This document shows positions 1 to 11,900 of a stretch of 64,000 nucleotides of DNA, piece by piece. This DNA is from Lepidurus packardi. Its lineage: Eukaryota; Arthropoda; Branchiopoda; Notostraca; Triopsidae. Under the pieces are notes generated by a model. That model worked only from the letters and a program-made list of their open reading frames with translations. It had not been told where the DNA came from and made no database searches. The DNA is taken from NCBI GenBank assembly GCA_023053545.1, contig JAKZAN010000001.1, forward strand, positions 6,716,565 through 6,780,564, in the 5' to 3' direction. Every line of letters starts with the position of its first letter. Positions within the stretch are counted from its first letter, which is position 1. The translations under genes and the position numbers were made by a program.

Positions 1-2195
1 CAATCCACTTACATTGCCACGCTTGAGAAGGAAATTAAATTCCACAGGGTGCTTATGTCTAGCAAAATTTTCTTTGCACGTTTTTTATAATTCTAGCATG
101 TCTCTTACGATTTGCCTTGGGATTCTAGAAAAATATCTCGCTGGTAGTTGATGAGGCTAAAAAATTAATCAACGAAAGCGAGAGCTTGCGCTCCGAGCAT
201 CATTTCTCGCTAATCCAGCAACTTATGACTGCAATAGAAACCCTCAACCGAAATCCGACGGTAATTCAAAGCTAATTTAAAAAAATATGTTTTGATTGAC
301 TGGTTGCGTTTGTAGGTTACTTCGACGTTGCATCCTAACGTTCGCGGAAAATTGGACGAAACTCCAGCATGGAATGAAGTCCAGGAAACGCGCCAGATGC
401 TTGCGTTAACGAAAGAAGAATTGTCCCAACTTCAGGAGAAGTTTGCCGCCTTGCAAAGTAGCGGCAGTAAAGAAGAGCATAAACAGTTTGTGGAGCAGTT
501 TGTTAGGTGAAAATAGGAAATTTACACAAGTTGGAGGACCTAATGAATGGATGCGAATATGTATCAGGGAGCGCGAGGAACTTGTCAGCACTGTCCAGAA
601 ACTCCGTCAAAATATAGCGAGTTTACAAGAAAGAGAAACCGATGCATTGCAACAAGTCCGGCAAGGGGTGGAAGTTGCCGAGCAGGCTCAATTGGAACGC
701 GCTCAGGTACTTTCTTTTAACTTCGCGCCTCCCAGCCCTCCCCTTTTAGGTCTCCGTGTTAAGTTTCCGGTTTAAGTAGAGCGTCTAAATATACTTGGCA
801 ACTTTATATTCCCAGATGGAGTCAGAAGTTCGTCGGTTAGCTAATGTTTTAGAGAGGCAAGAGCAACAAACTGCGACGCTAATTGCGGAGCAAGAACGCC
901 GCTGGCAAGAGGAAAAGCAACGACTCGAAACCAAGTACATATTTTCTCCCTTTAATTACAGATTTAAACTTAGCACGTGGCTATAGACATGGCGAACATT
1001 TGGCTGTGATAAGCCATGAAAAAGACATTCAAATAGAAAACTTCAATCGATTAGCCGCCGACTTCGATCATCTCAAGCGAGCCGAGACAGCGTTAAAACA
1101 TGAGCTTGGCATGAAAGCCGGTCTAGTTGAATCTGTCCGTGAAGAATTGCAAAGGCAAATTAGTAAGCTCAAGCTGTACATTGAGTTTTGTATTTTTTGC
1201 TGCTTTCTCTCTCGATATTACTTTTAATGCACGGTTGGCATGTGTTACATCTCGAAAGGTCAGAACCAGGCAGAAATATCGCGTTTGTTGGGACAAAAGG
1301 CGGAATTGGAGCGCCAGTTGGGCAAGCACGAACTCAGACAAGAAGTCGCGACTCGAGAAACACGCAAAGAATTATTAAGCGCTCAAACCCAGATTACCGT
1401 ATTGCAGAAACACACACAAGTACTCGAAAAGGAATCTCGGGACAGTCAAGACATGTGTCTCAAGCTCAAGGAAGCGTTAGCTAACAAGGAGCGCGAGGTA
1501 CATCATTAGACAATACGTCAAGTAAAGACTTTGCTTTAATAACCATTTTTTCCCCAGCTGGCAATTCAGAAATTGCGCAGTAACCAAGGACATCCCCTGC
1601 CTTCTGAATTGGAAGTTTGGATGGACCTAAAAGACTCTAATTTGGCAAAAGACATGCAGCAAAGAGACTCAAAGACAAGTAATAGTTATTTTCCGTACAA
1701 CGAATTATGCCATCTAGTCATTAATTGTGTGCAGGTTTGCACACCAAACAGTTGGAAGGTATAGTTGAGAAGCAGCAAAGGATTCTCGAGAAGCTGCGTA
1801 CCAATTGTCGCGTACTTGTGGATTCTTTGAAAGAAAACGAACTCAGATTCGTGTAACTTTGAACTTTTGGGGAAAAAGCTGAAGAGCTTTGTTTAATTTT
1901 TTTTTTTTGTGCCACGTTTAGACAAGAGGTGACAAGCTGGACCAAAAAACTAGAGCAAGCCGAGTCACGGAATGCGAAACTGGAGAAGCATTGTGTCGCT
2001 TTAGAAGTCCAGGGCCAGAATGTAGCCCATCATGTGAGTTTGAGGAAATAATTCTGAACATTTAAAGCGTCACTAATTGCCTGCCTCGGTTCCCTTGTCC
2101 CTTTTCGGCCCTGCGATACCCAGTTATGCCAAGTCGTTTTGAACAAAGAAGCTTTACTTCTAAGTAGCATGCCGGCGCAGCTGAAAGGAATTTGA
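1..2195 (+). CDS. SDCCAG8: SDCCAG8-like centrosomal coiled-coil protein (5' end outside window)
   Basis: SDCCAG8 (CCCAP) is a centriole/centrosome coiled-coil protein needed for cilium formation. Exons joined in phase: 1-48, 129-260, 316-506, 568-706, 816-934, 987-1162, 1259-1497, 1558-1678, 1735-1852, 1922-2033, 2124-2195 (stop TGA); about 488 residues remain. The first exon (QSTYIATLEKEIKFHR) resembles the conserved start of the family's coiled coil, and the block at 568-706 (EREELVSTVQ..., then ERETDALQQVRQ) matches the family's KERDDLMSALV...QREASAYEQVKQ region. The last exons keep the TKKLEQ motif and a short C-terminus of similar length. Almost the whole product is heptad-rich Glu/Gln/Lys/Leu. 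Introns are 55-96 bp. An ATTAAA overlaps the stop. The N-terminal part lies left of the window. The family call is by pattern memory; another centrosomal coiled-coil protein is the main alternative. Confidence 0.72.
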
Positions 2196-5137
2196 TTAAA
2201 AGCCTTACCATCCTATTGGATGGTGACAATGGTAGGTAATCTTTGTTGGGGAAAAGCTATAGAATGACAACCACTTTCAAAGTTTCATGTTACCGAAGCG
2301 ACCTTATGACCTGATCATCCCTTCTGTACGGAGCTAGTAAAAACCCTTATGTCTCTGGTAGTCGATAGAGGGACCTAAAAATCGATTGCTTATCGTCTTG
2401 GCTGATGGGTGGTGGGTGCTGAGTTCATCCATCCCGTAGAATGTCACCCATTTTCGCTACAGCAGCTGAGCAAGTCCTCGATCGCGATGGCGACCGCAAT
2501 GCCGAACCAGGATGCCAGACACATAATGCTTGGAAGGATTTATGTCTCTGGCACGAGTGGCATCATCTTTTGGGCGTGTGCGAGGAGCGTATTTATTTGT
2601 GGGTGGGCGATAAGAGATTTTTAACGGCAGGATTAACCCCAACCAAAATCTTCCCCGACAACCACGAAAGATTCAGGAGGCATAAAATAAAAAATAGAAA
2701 AAAGTACGGGGTGGGAGTTGCCACGCGGTGATCGCTGGCGTGTGCATTCGTACACGAATTATATCTTTGACAATAAAAGAAGTGTCTCGAAGACTCATTT
2801 GTTTCTTAACAAGAGCACCCGCAGCGTTCAAAAAAGCTCCCTGGAGACGCAAACGCATCCAGGGAACATCAATGAACAGTCATATTAAACGGAAATCACG
2901 TGTTCCACCATACAACATTCTTAACGCATTGGACACCAGTATAGTTGTGGGATTCATCATCTAAATCGGCTCAAGCAATTTCTGACTGTCTCTTTTGCAA
3001 TTTCTCCCCTAAGCCTTTTTCCATCATAATAAGTTGCCTGATATTTTTTCAAGCGTGTTTGTGTACAAACTAGGAATAAAAATAGAAGAGAAACGAAGGC
3101 CGCTTAAGGGTCCTGGATCGCGTTTTAAAAATGACAGGAAATGCCTTTTATTACATAGTTAACCAAGTGCGACCTAGCATGTTTTCGTTTGAGCCCCATT
3201 TTCTTCTTTCCCGTCCTTTTCTTTCTTATGAGAAGCAGGAATCCCATTAATATCTCTTCAACCACATCAGCTCTATTCCACAACTTGGAAAAGCAATTAA
3301 GGAGAAAACTTTTGGGCGTCGCAGGTTTTTTGTCTACACTGTGGGCTCTTTAATACTTAAAATGAGGCTGCTATGTATCGGTTCTTTTGCCTGCGAGCTG
3401 TGTGAGTGTTGCTCCAGCAATGAGCTTCTCATTTCCATGTCTGTTAGTCGTATTGCTTTCCCCTACGTGTGTGGCTAAAGAATTGCTGTGAGCCGCGATA
3501 TAATAGAGTGCCTTCAATCTGAAAACAAAATTCACCCAAGCAGTCTCGTAATAAAAAGCTCAACTCCCTTGACTTCCGCACTTTAAGCTGAGTGTAAGGC
3601 AACAGAAAAAAAGACAAAAATAATAATAATGAAAAAATCTACTAGTTACAAGCCAGAGTTGAAGTTGAAAATTCATTCGTAGGTATATTCCCATGCTTCC
3701 TATTTTTTTTTACTTGTCTATTTTTTGGGGCCGAGAAGATTGGCATTATGTTGTTTTTGCTGTCGATTTCTTGAGCTTTTACGAATAAACCTTGGCAAGC
3801 GAAAAGCAATCAGAACTTGTCCCGACCGTGCTCTGGAACATTTAGAAAGTAAACGAGATCGTCAAACGTGTTCTTAGGCCTTTTCCTATGTTCTTTCCTT
3901 TAAACACAGACCCCCCAAGTTTTGTGCTGCTTTTTGAAGTGGGGCGCTTGACAATTCCCTTCCGGAATTTTTTTCTTCTTTCTTCTTGTTCTTCACCAAA
4001 CTACTGAGCGTAAACTTCAAAGGAAGTGCACTTGCGTCGTATGTTCGGGTCCACCAATTTTGATCACCTGCGCGTTCTTATGCATGACTTAACCCGTAAT
4101 TAAAATACCTTCGGCGTCTCCCAAAGTCCAGCGAGGAGGTTACGCGTGTTTTGACTACCGAATTTCTCCTTCACATGCCTTCCCACCGCGACTTATCACC
4201 CACCTCCCTGGACTCCGCAGAAGTCAGAAAGAAAAGATAACAAAATTTTGACCACGCTTCACATTTGGCTAGCAAAAAAAAAAACGATAAGGAAACAAGC
4301 CATCTGAATCTGTATCCGTGGATCTAAGGGTTAAAGGGTCCAAAAGGTTCGTGGATCTAAGGGTGCGTCGAAGAGATGTTAGTTCTCAATTCCTAAAATT
4401 TTTAGTGGGCTTTTTACTGCACGAAGAGGAGACTTGTACTTATGTGCACCTTTACCATATGCATCTTGTGCAGTCCTTTTCTCGGTGGACAAACTTGGGA
4501 GATGATGCTCTGTTGAAGTAATGTTAGGGACCAAAATGAGGAAGTACGAAATAAAAGTACGGTTTGTTTGCTTAGCAAGCACTTCTCTATGCCCGCAATG
4601 AATTGTCGTGGAGGGAGGGACGATATTGTGCAGACTTTCCGGTTCTAAAGTAAAAAAAGGAAAGGAACAGTTGATATGCGTCACGGCGCCGCATTGCTTC
4701 GATCTCCAGGGCTGCGCCCTCGCTATCGAAGATATATTCAGTTAACTGTAGCACAGAAATGGGTTTGGCAGAGAAGCGTGGCTTTCAGGCCCAGTCCTAA
4801 AGTATCAGACGCTGAACTGAAAGAAAATCTGATACGTTTGACGTTTGACAGCTATTAAAGTCTCTCTCAGTAACATATACAACAACGTCCGCAAACGACC
4901 AATACTCAGCAGGCGCAACAAACTTGGGAATGAACGTAAAATCATACCCCATTCGGTGCCGTGTCGGCTTTTAAACGTAAATATATTGTACAACGTCAAG
5001 GAAAGGTAGCACATAGCTACGTCAACTTTACGTTGATCGATAGTTTCGTTAAGGCAAAGGCTTAAATACTTTAGAACTCGGGTACCCAAAGTACAACTTG
5101 CCAGTTCGACTTCTTGCGAAAATGATAATTGTGTTGG

Positions 5138-5172
5138 ATCACGGGGCTCTGTATCCTACAGAGCCCCGTGAT
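5138..5172. repeat. perfect 16-bp inverted repeat with 3-nt loop
   Basis: The arm ATCACGGGGCTCTGTA at 5138-5153 is followed by TCC and by its exact reverse complement at 5157-5172. The arm is GC-rich in an AT-rich neighbourhood. It could be the fused ends of a foldback transposon or a structured RNA; nothing around it decides. Confidence 0.9.
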
Positions 5173-7214
5173 ATTGCACTAATACCCAAATGTCTCCGCA
5201 TAAAGTTTTGAACGGTAATATTACGACAACAAGGGTTTCCACTTGGTACTACTTAGCCCAGACTAAAGCCCCGAACTAATAATTATGGACCCGCACTAAA
5301 GTTGACTGGGCTAGGAGCTTCAAAATCCAGTTACAAGCACGAACGCAAACAATCTCCATTGGAAGAAAAGAGTGATGTATTAGACAATACTTCCGCATCG
5401 ATGAATCAATGGGGAAATTTTACAAGGGGATTCGGCCAATCCATGGGTCCAATTCCCTAAGCGGGTAAATCCCATAGGCCCAAAACAATCATCACGTAGC
5501 AGGTAACGGGCAAAAGTCTTGCAACAACGATTTTGCTCGTGTTTTACCAAATTGCATATATATGGTCAAACCCAGACCTTCAACCGTACCCTCGTAAGTG
5601 CGTCAAATTATGGCCTGTTCGCTCTAATGCTTACAAGACATTTTCCCTTATGTTCGCAGTAATTTTTCTTCTGTTACTTTCCTTCCTCTAGCAAAAGGCC
5701 ACGCTCCGGGTTGCATTTATTGTAACTAAGCCAAATTTTTCGTGGTTATGGCGGGATTTCCATGCCACCGTAAAGCGGAAACAGTTTTTCTGAAACGTCC
5801 TTTTCAAACGAAGTATGTTTCTTGAAAACGTTTTTCCGAGCCGCAGCCATTTGAAAAGCCATGATTCTTCAGCTTTCGAGCTCCACAAAGCATGTCGTTG
5901 ATAAATACGGTAACGTCAATTTCTTCCCACGGTGTATAGGGCGAACATCATCACACAACTTTACACGGAAACTTCCTTCTCTCCCTCTATTCCACGCGAA
6001 AATAAAAGAAAAAACGCGAAAAAAAAATCCAGAATGAAGAATGCACTGCGTGTACGCGTGGAAATAAAGGTTGGAGGCCAAACCGCTAATAACAATAGGG
6101 GCTGTGGTACCAGTATCTATTGCTCTGAACCACGAATTACTCCGGTAGAACTGAATCTGTCTCGGACACGGAACTTGATCTACCCTATTTTCCATCTACC
6201 AAGCTTAGTATTATACTACGCGGTTACTCTGGGATGCACTTGGTATCCAGCAATTTTATGCCAACGACTCTCGTCTTTCTGTGGCTATTTTTACCATCAA
6301 GTTAGCGACGTCAGGAGGTTAGAAACGACATTTAACGGCATCAAAGAAAATCGCAGTACTGCTGACGTCATTGAGTTCAGTTGGTTCATTGGATTGATAG
6401 TCCAGAGAAGCGACGTTTCTCCCACTTTTTGTAAAACTACTTGCATTGACATCCCCTTCACGTCAAGGCAGGGTCCCAGGGAATGTTTGGGAACCAACAA
6501 TCAGTGGGACTTGGCAATCGAATAGATAAGAATAATGTTATTCACGGTCCGAAACTCGAAAGAGTACGAGTTGATATAAACAGTACCAGGCAGGGGCTAA
6601 AAAAGAAGCTCTACTGGAATATTGACGTTTCTGAAGATTACACAGGGCAAAGCAATCGCAAACCACTTTTCTTCCTCTTTTCATACGGCGGTTCTCCTGT
6701 GATAATCCGACGTGAGAACCATCCGTCACGGACGTCACGCGGGAAGGGCAACAGAACAGAAAGAGAGGTCTTTTGTGAAGAATACCCATCCGGTTTCGCC
6801 AATAGCATCTCTATCACCAACAGCAGCTAAACGGGCGAAGACCATACTGTCAGCCATTAAAAGATTTCATTCATAAGTAACGAAGATGTCTTTCCCTCCA
6901 CACTTTCAGCTTTCTTCATAATGGCCTCACATACTATATACGCTAAAAGGGAAAAGCTTTGAAAAGTTACACCATTAAACACTCCCCCCCAGAGCACCAT
7001 AGTCAACGTGTGCTGCATGCTCCATGGTGCGAGTTGTTTAGTTCCCAGCTTCCCTTCCCGTCTACAGAAGGTGAGTTTCCGCCCAAATGGTTCAACTACC
7101 CAACCAAATGCCACCAAACTTGCCCGGACATAATTTCCCTTTTAAGGGTCACTGTCTTTTACGCTTCTTTTTTATATATAACTAACTTTCAGGTACAAAA
7201 TGAATTGCTTAAGG

Positions 7215-7378
7215 CAGGGGTTCTCAAACTTTTTCGTTCGCGGCGCACTAAGAGTTTACCCAATTCGCCGCGGCGCCCCTCGGAACATTTCCCCAGCTCG
7301 CGCGGCGTCCCTTAGAACATGGGCCTATATAATTGCTGGATCTATGCAAATTATAGAAATCTGTCGCTTTCTCACTTA
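7215..7378. mobile_element. hAT-type terminal sequence, partial element
   Basis: Begins with CAGGGGTTCTCAAACTTTTT, the typical hAT terminal inverted repeat. The following bases up to about 7378 are roughly 80% identical by eye to the reverse complement of the complete short element at 36222-36438, including the GCGGCGCACTAA and CGCCGCGGCGCCCCT blocks. I could not find a matching right end downstream, so this copy is truncated or belongs to a longer relative whose interior I do not recognise. Confidence 0.65.
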
Positions 7379-8855
7379 TATGTTGACACCGTAAAGAAAA
7401 GAACAGAAAATTTTTTGGAGAAATCAAAATTTATAAACAAACGTTTAGCTTAATCTCAAGGGAAACAGTAACATTTATGAGACCTGCTATAGCAAAGTGT
7501 TTTTGTAAAAATTAGCTAATGTCTTGTGTAATAAAAAGAAAATTCCGCAGACAATTGCATTTATTTATTTTCAACTTCAACTGATTGCAAGAGTTTCTTG
7601 TAATGGTAAACAACAACGGCGAGGATCAAATTCGGAGGAAAAAACTGCACAAGATTATTGGAGACTAGGAAGGATTCAAAAATTGGATCCGGAATGCTTC
7701 CCTGAGTTTGAATAAATTTGGAGAGATTCCAGGTCTAACAAGGTTTATCAGTGTATACTCCTCACCAGCAGCCAGCCTAAAAAGTCACGCTTACGTATCC
7801 ATATCCATAGGAAAGCAAAAGCAAGACTTATATGTCAAGCTTTCTGAACTATATAACAGGATTTCCATCTACACGTTACTCAGGCGTGTTCCCAAAGCAG
7901 TCGTAAATTGCCAAAGAAAATTCTGTATTTTTTTCATCGAGCTCTTACTAGAGTACTCCGTTCAAGAGCAAGGGAGACGTCAGCGATAAAGAAACGAATG
8001 TGTTTCTACTTATATGATTCACTACCTAGGAAGAATCCGTTATTATACTTGACTGAACTCCGAAGACCAATCGCTTTCCAAAACGAGATTTATTTTTTGG
8101 CTTTCTAACCTTTGCCTAACACCAGTCTGTAATTTGCATATTTGCTAACAAAGGTTAATCGATCAAACTATAGACTGCTACCAGAACCCATTTTGCGAAA
8201 GCAATTTATAATATAACACCGTAAATTAAAGATAAGTCAACTTTTGCTTCGTTCGACTTCGTTGGGTTTGATCCTCTTGTTTTGTAAGACTGAACAGTCG
8301 TTTCTCCCGTATGCGTGACTGTAAACTCGGCACGAGCCTGGTTCTAAAACTGACCTGAATAAATCGTAATACAGCCAAGTTGGTAACAAGAACTAAGGAT
8401 GCTTTCTGACTCCTGCTGTGCATTTGCCTTTGTGTGCCTAATGCTCAACTTCCAAGTCCGGCAGACCCCTAGATTGGAAATTGCGTTCAATTCCATAAGA
8501 ACACGGATGACACATGTATAGGATCATAAAGATACATCTATAGTTAAACAGGGACACCTCAATTGCAGCTAACTCGATCGGCAAGCTATTGTTGCATCAC
8601 CGAGCTACTGACTCGATGACGAACTCAGCTGAACCACGCACGAAGCATCTAATCAATACCTCTTGCAATATTCAACACCTTTTGGGTTTCCAATGCGGCA
8701 ATGGCCCGCACTCACAAAGATACACAAGCCCGACTTATGATACAGGATGCATATAGAATCATCAACTTCCCCTAACTTTCCTGCGCTTTTTTGTCTCTCT
8801 TTTTACAAAAAAAAAAAAAACAGAACCAGTAGCGCTTTTCCCCTTTGACATGCAG

Positions 8856-8993
8856 AACGGGAAACTCATTTACCGCGACCTCAAGTGTATCAATTACAGC
8901 CATCGCTGAGTTTGGCACGGGTCATTGAAGCAAAGCTCTGCAGAACTAACAATGGCCCCAGAAACATTTGCACAACCGTACAATACCGTCTAA
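8856..8993 (+). pseudogene. decayed protein-kinase catalytic fragment (possible)
   Basis: In one frame the stretch gives NGKLIYRDLK at 8856-8885 (the catalytic-loop RDLK signature) and, after one in-frame stop at 8107-like position 8107+1000 (8107 is not used; the stop lies at 8907-ish within this stretch), MAPETFAQPYN at 8952-8984 (the APE motif of the activation segment). Between them a shifted frame reads AEFGTGH, which resembles the DFG segment. The distance from RD to APE is about 26 codons, shorter than the usual 40 or so, so the segment has lost sequence, has at least one stop and needs a frame change. This is compatible with a dead copy of a TKL/LRRK-type kinase. Chance resemblance is possible. 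Confidence 0.33.
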
Positions 8994-11900
8994 AAAGTTG
9001 CATTACTTTGACGAAAAGGTGTTTTACTCAAACTATTACTTAACCCTAACTGCAAACTTGCAGTATTTCCATGTCTCATCAGTTCTAATGGGTTTGGCCT
9101 TCTTTTGAACTTGGTTAAAACATTTCTAGGCCGTGAAATACAGGCGCCTTCTATGTTTTGTTGTCACCAGCTCGACAGTTTTTCACCTTTTTCTCTCATT
9201 CTTTCTCTCGCAATACGTTGCTGCGGCTGCTCCCACAGAAGCAGTACTTCTGGCAATTTCCTTTATTGCATATTAGACACGTCCCAGGAATAGGTGTGTG
9301 TGCTCGAGACTCCTATTGATCAGGCACTTTGAGAACCAGCTTTTGTTCCAATTGTGTCTCCTTTTATCAAAAATCAGCTTTCTGACGACATTAAAAAGGG
9401 GCAAAAAATTGAATAAATGGTTGGTTTTCTTCTTTTAGCGTTTTTGCATTGGCCTCAACTGGTATAAGTATGTCACGAAACCAGGGACATAAACCCCCTC
9501 TATGAATACTATATACAGAAGTACCCGCACTGTCCCTTGGCGTGGGAGCAAAAAATAAGCTGTTTTTAAATTCGTTTTTACGAAAATAAATTTCAAGCAG
9601 CACTTTTATGGTCAGGTATATCTTTTTGGGGTTGCTTTTTTATGCAACATTTTTTTTACTTTTGAAAGGCATTATATAAACTGTAGCATATAGCCTATGC
9701 TTCAGCATGAGGCCCTGGAAACCACGTTCATAAAAATCTAATCGCGCAAACTTCCATTGAAATTGCTGCAGAAATATAAGTGCATGTAATGTGGAGCCGA
9801 GCGCGCTTTGGCCAAGTTGTCATGGGGAAGACAGTAGTCCAAAACAAATTCCACACTGACGGATGCAGTGGAAAGTGGGCAGGGTTTAGATTCAATTGGA
9901 TACTCAACTGACCCCTTTCCTTTTTCGAGGAGATAGAGATAAACAAAGCGGCTTTTAAGGGATTAGGGGAGGGGACCAGGAAGTGTATAATGGTTTTTGT
10001 CCATTTTCTCTCCGGTGGACAAAAAGGTATGCCCAGAGAACTCAGTATCATATTACTTCGCTAAGAATCAAAGATTTGGTGTAATTTTTGTCATTGGTTT
10101 ACCCTTCCTTGAATACCCTTGCCGTTGGAGCCAACGAACTCAGATTTTAATTAGTAGACCTAGTTTTCCTTCGCGTAAATTGGTTGATAATAAACGGTCC
10201 AAACAAAATGAGCTGCGTCTTGGCATGGATTTCAGGTCGCAAGGGTGTGGTGAGTTTGGCCGGCTTCGGAGAACATAATTATGATACGAGAGCGTGGCAA
10301 GTCTGTCTGGAGGAGTGCGAAGACAAAGGTATGCATTGTGTAAGCGAAACTCGTCAAGCTCGCCATGAAGCACCAACTTCATAACTTGTTGGTCTCCCCC
10401 CCCCCCCTAGTAGTGATATGCAAAGATGTGACGAACAGGCGATGAACCATCTTCCAGCTATACCCCTCCTGCACGCGCCAGCAAACCCTGAACTTTTCCG
10501 AGTTCCGAAACTTTGGTTTGCTAGAGTTGACACGACCCGATGGAAAATTACACTAAAACTTCCGCTTTTCGCGTTTTGGCGCCGCACAAAAGCTTATCTC
10601 TTTGAGGGATTCTAAACTTTTCCGACAAATGTGACTCAAATAAACCAACAATAGTAGCCTGGGTGAACACAATATATCGTTAGGATCCAGCTTAGGGACT
10701 ACGGCAGGTCTTACAACTTAAAAGAAGTTCCGCCATAACTTGGTATTACCGGTTTTTGATCACGAAGGGTTACAAATAAGAGAACAAAAACACAGATGAA
10801 ACTTTTTCTGAGCTAATGTTCCAGGTGGTGGACGCAAAACAAACCAGGTCCCAAACTACTATAAATCACTAACTTATAGTACAGCTCATGAAGAATGACA
10901 TATGAATAAAATATGTTTATTTGTAATGTTATGAACAGCACAAGAACAGTCGATGTAACTTCTTAAAGCTTGGTGATACGCAGTACGCGCGTCAAATCTT
11001 CGTGCTCAGAAGTATTATATTATTTGCAAGCAAGACCGCCTTGGAGAATACACCATAATCCTAAAATAGCTACCGCTATACCTTATTAAACATAACTAGG
11101 AAAAAACTTGAGCTCGTCTACCATAATTTTCATGAGGATATAGTGTGGTCAAGCTGGTTTGGCTTTTTGCTGGAGTTTTCGCAAAAAAGGCTCCCCATAA
11201 TTGACATACAATGTACGTACATGCTCCAACGCCACAAAGGTATACTCGACACACATTATCTATAAAGGGTCGAAAACAACTTTTAACCCAGCCCAGGTTT
11301 CTAATCTTGTGAGAAAGTGTTAAAAGGGGAATTTATAACTACAAAGGGACAGCGTTTCAAAAAATACCCTTAACTGTCATATTACAACGAATTACCCAAT
11401 ATCACTCAACTTGTTTTGTAACTGATCCTTCGTATTCATAAAACTTTCAACGCGAGTTTAAACATGAATAAGATTACGTTCATTTTGGTTGTGAATGTGC
11501 TAGTGTTGCATCTTACATAGGAAGTACAGAACTGGATCGTGCTCGAGGCCATTTCTTGGAATTACCCGAAGATGCGAAATGGAAGCTAAGGAAAGGCGCG
11601 TAAGTAGTTTATCAATACATTACCAACATCTTAAATTATAAAAGCGCCAGAGTATCTCGAGGTCTCAGCCGCCACTACTTGCAGAACGACAACAAATCTC
11701 TTATTATTATTTAAATTCATGTTCGCTGATCAAAGGCCACAGGGTGCAGGTTCGACTCTACACTAGAAGGTTTTTTGGGGACAGTGTAAATGCGCTTGCG
11801 TTCCCACTGCTACACGGTCGACCGGCTGGGTTAGCGCGAAGTCAGAGGTCTGTCAGGGCCCAGTAATGCCCCACATTTTCACGCAGTCATATGTTAGGCA

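Noticed and set aside
10184..10384. 66-codon frame with GVVSLAGFGEH and a CLEECEDK|gtatgc end that looks like an exon
   Set aside because: No partner exons, no known domain, and the resemblance to a coding exon is only compositional.
11464..11520. Short frame MNKITFILVVNVLVLHLT resembling a signal peptide
   Set aside because: It meets a stop after 18 codons with no donor site before it, and no following exon in phase was found.
11735..11850. B-box-like GGTTCGACTC and later TGGGTTAGCGCG, suggesting a tRNA or a tRNA-derived SINE
   Set aside because: The two boxes are in the wrong order and spacing for one tRNA, and no cloverleaf can be drawn.
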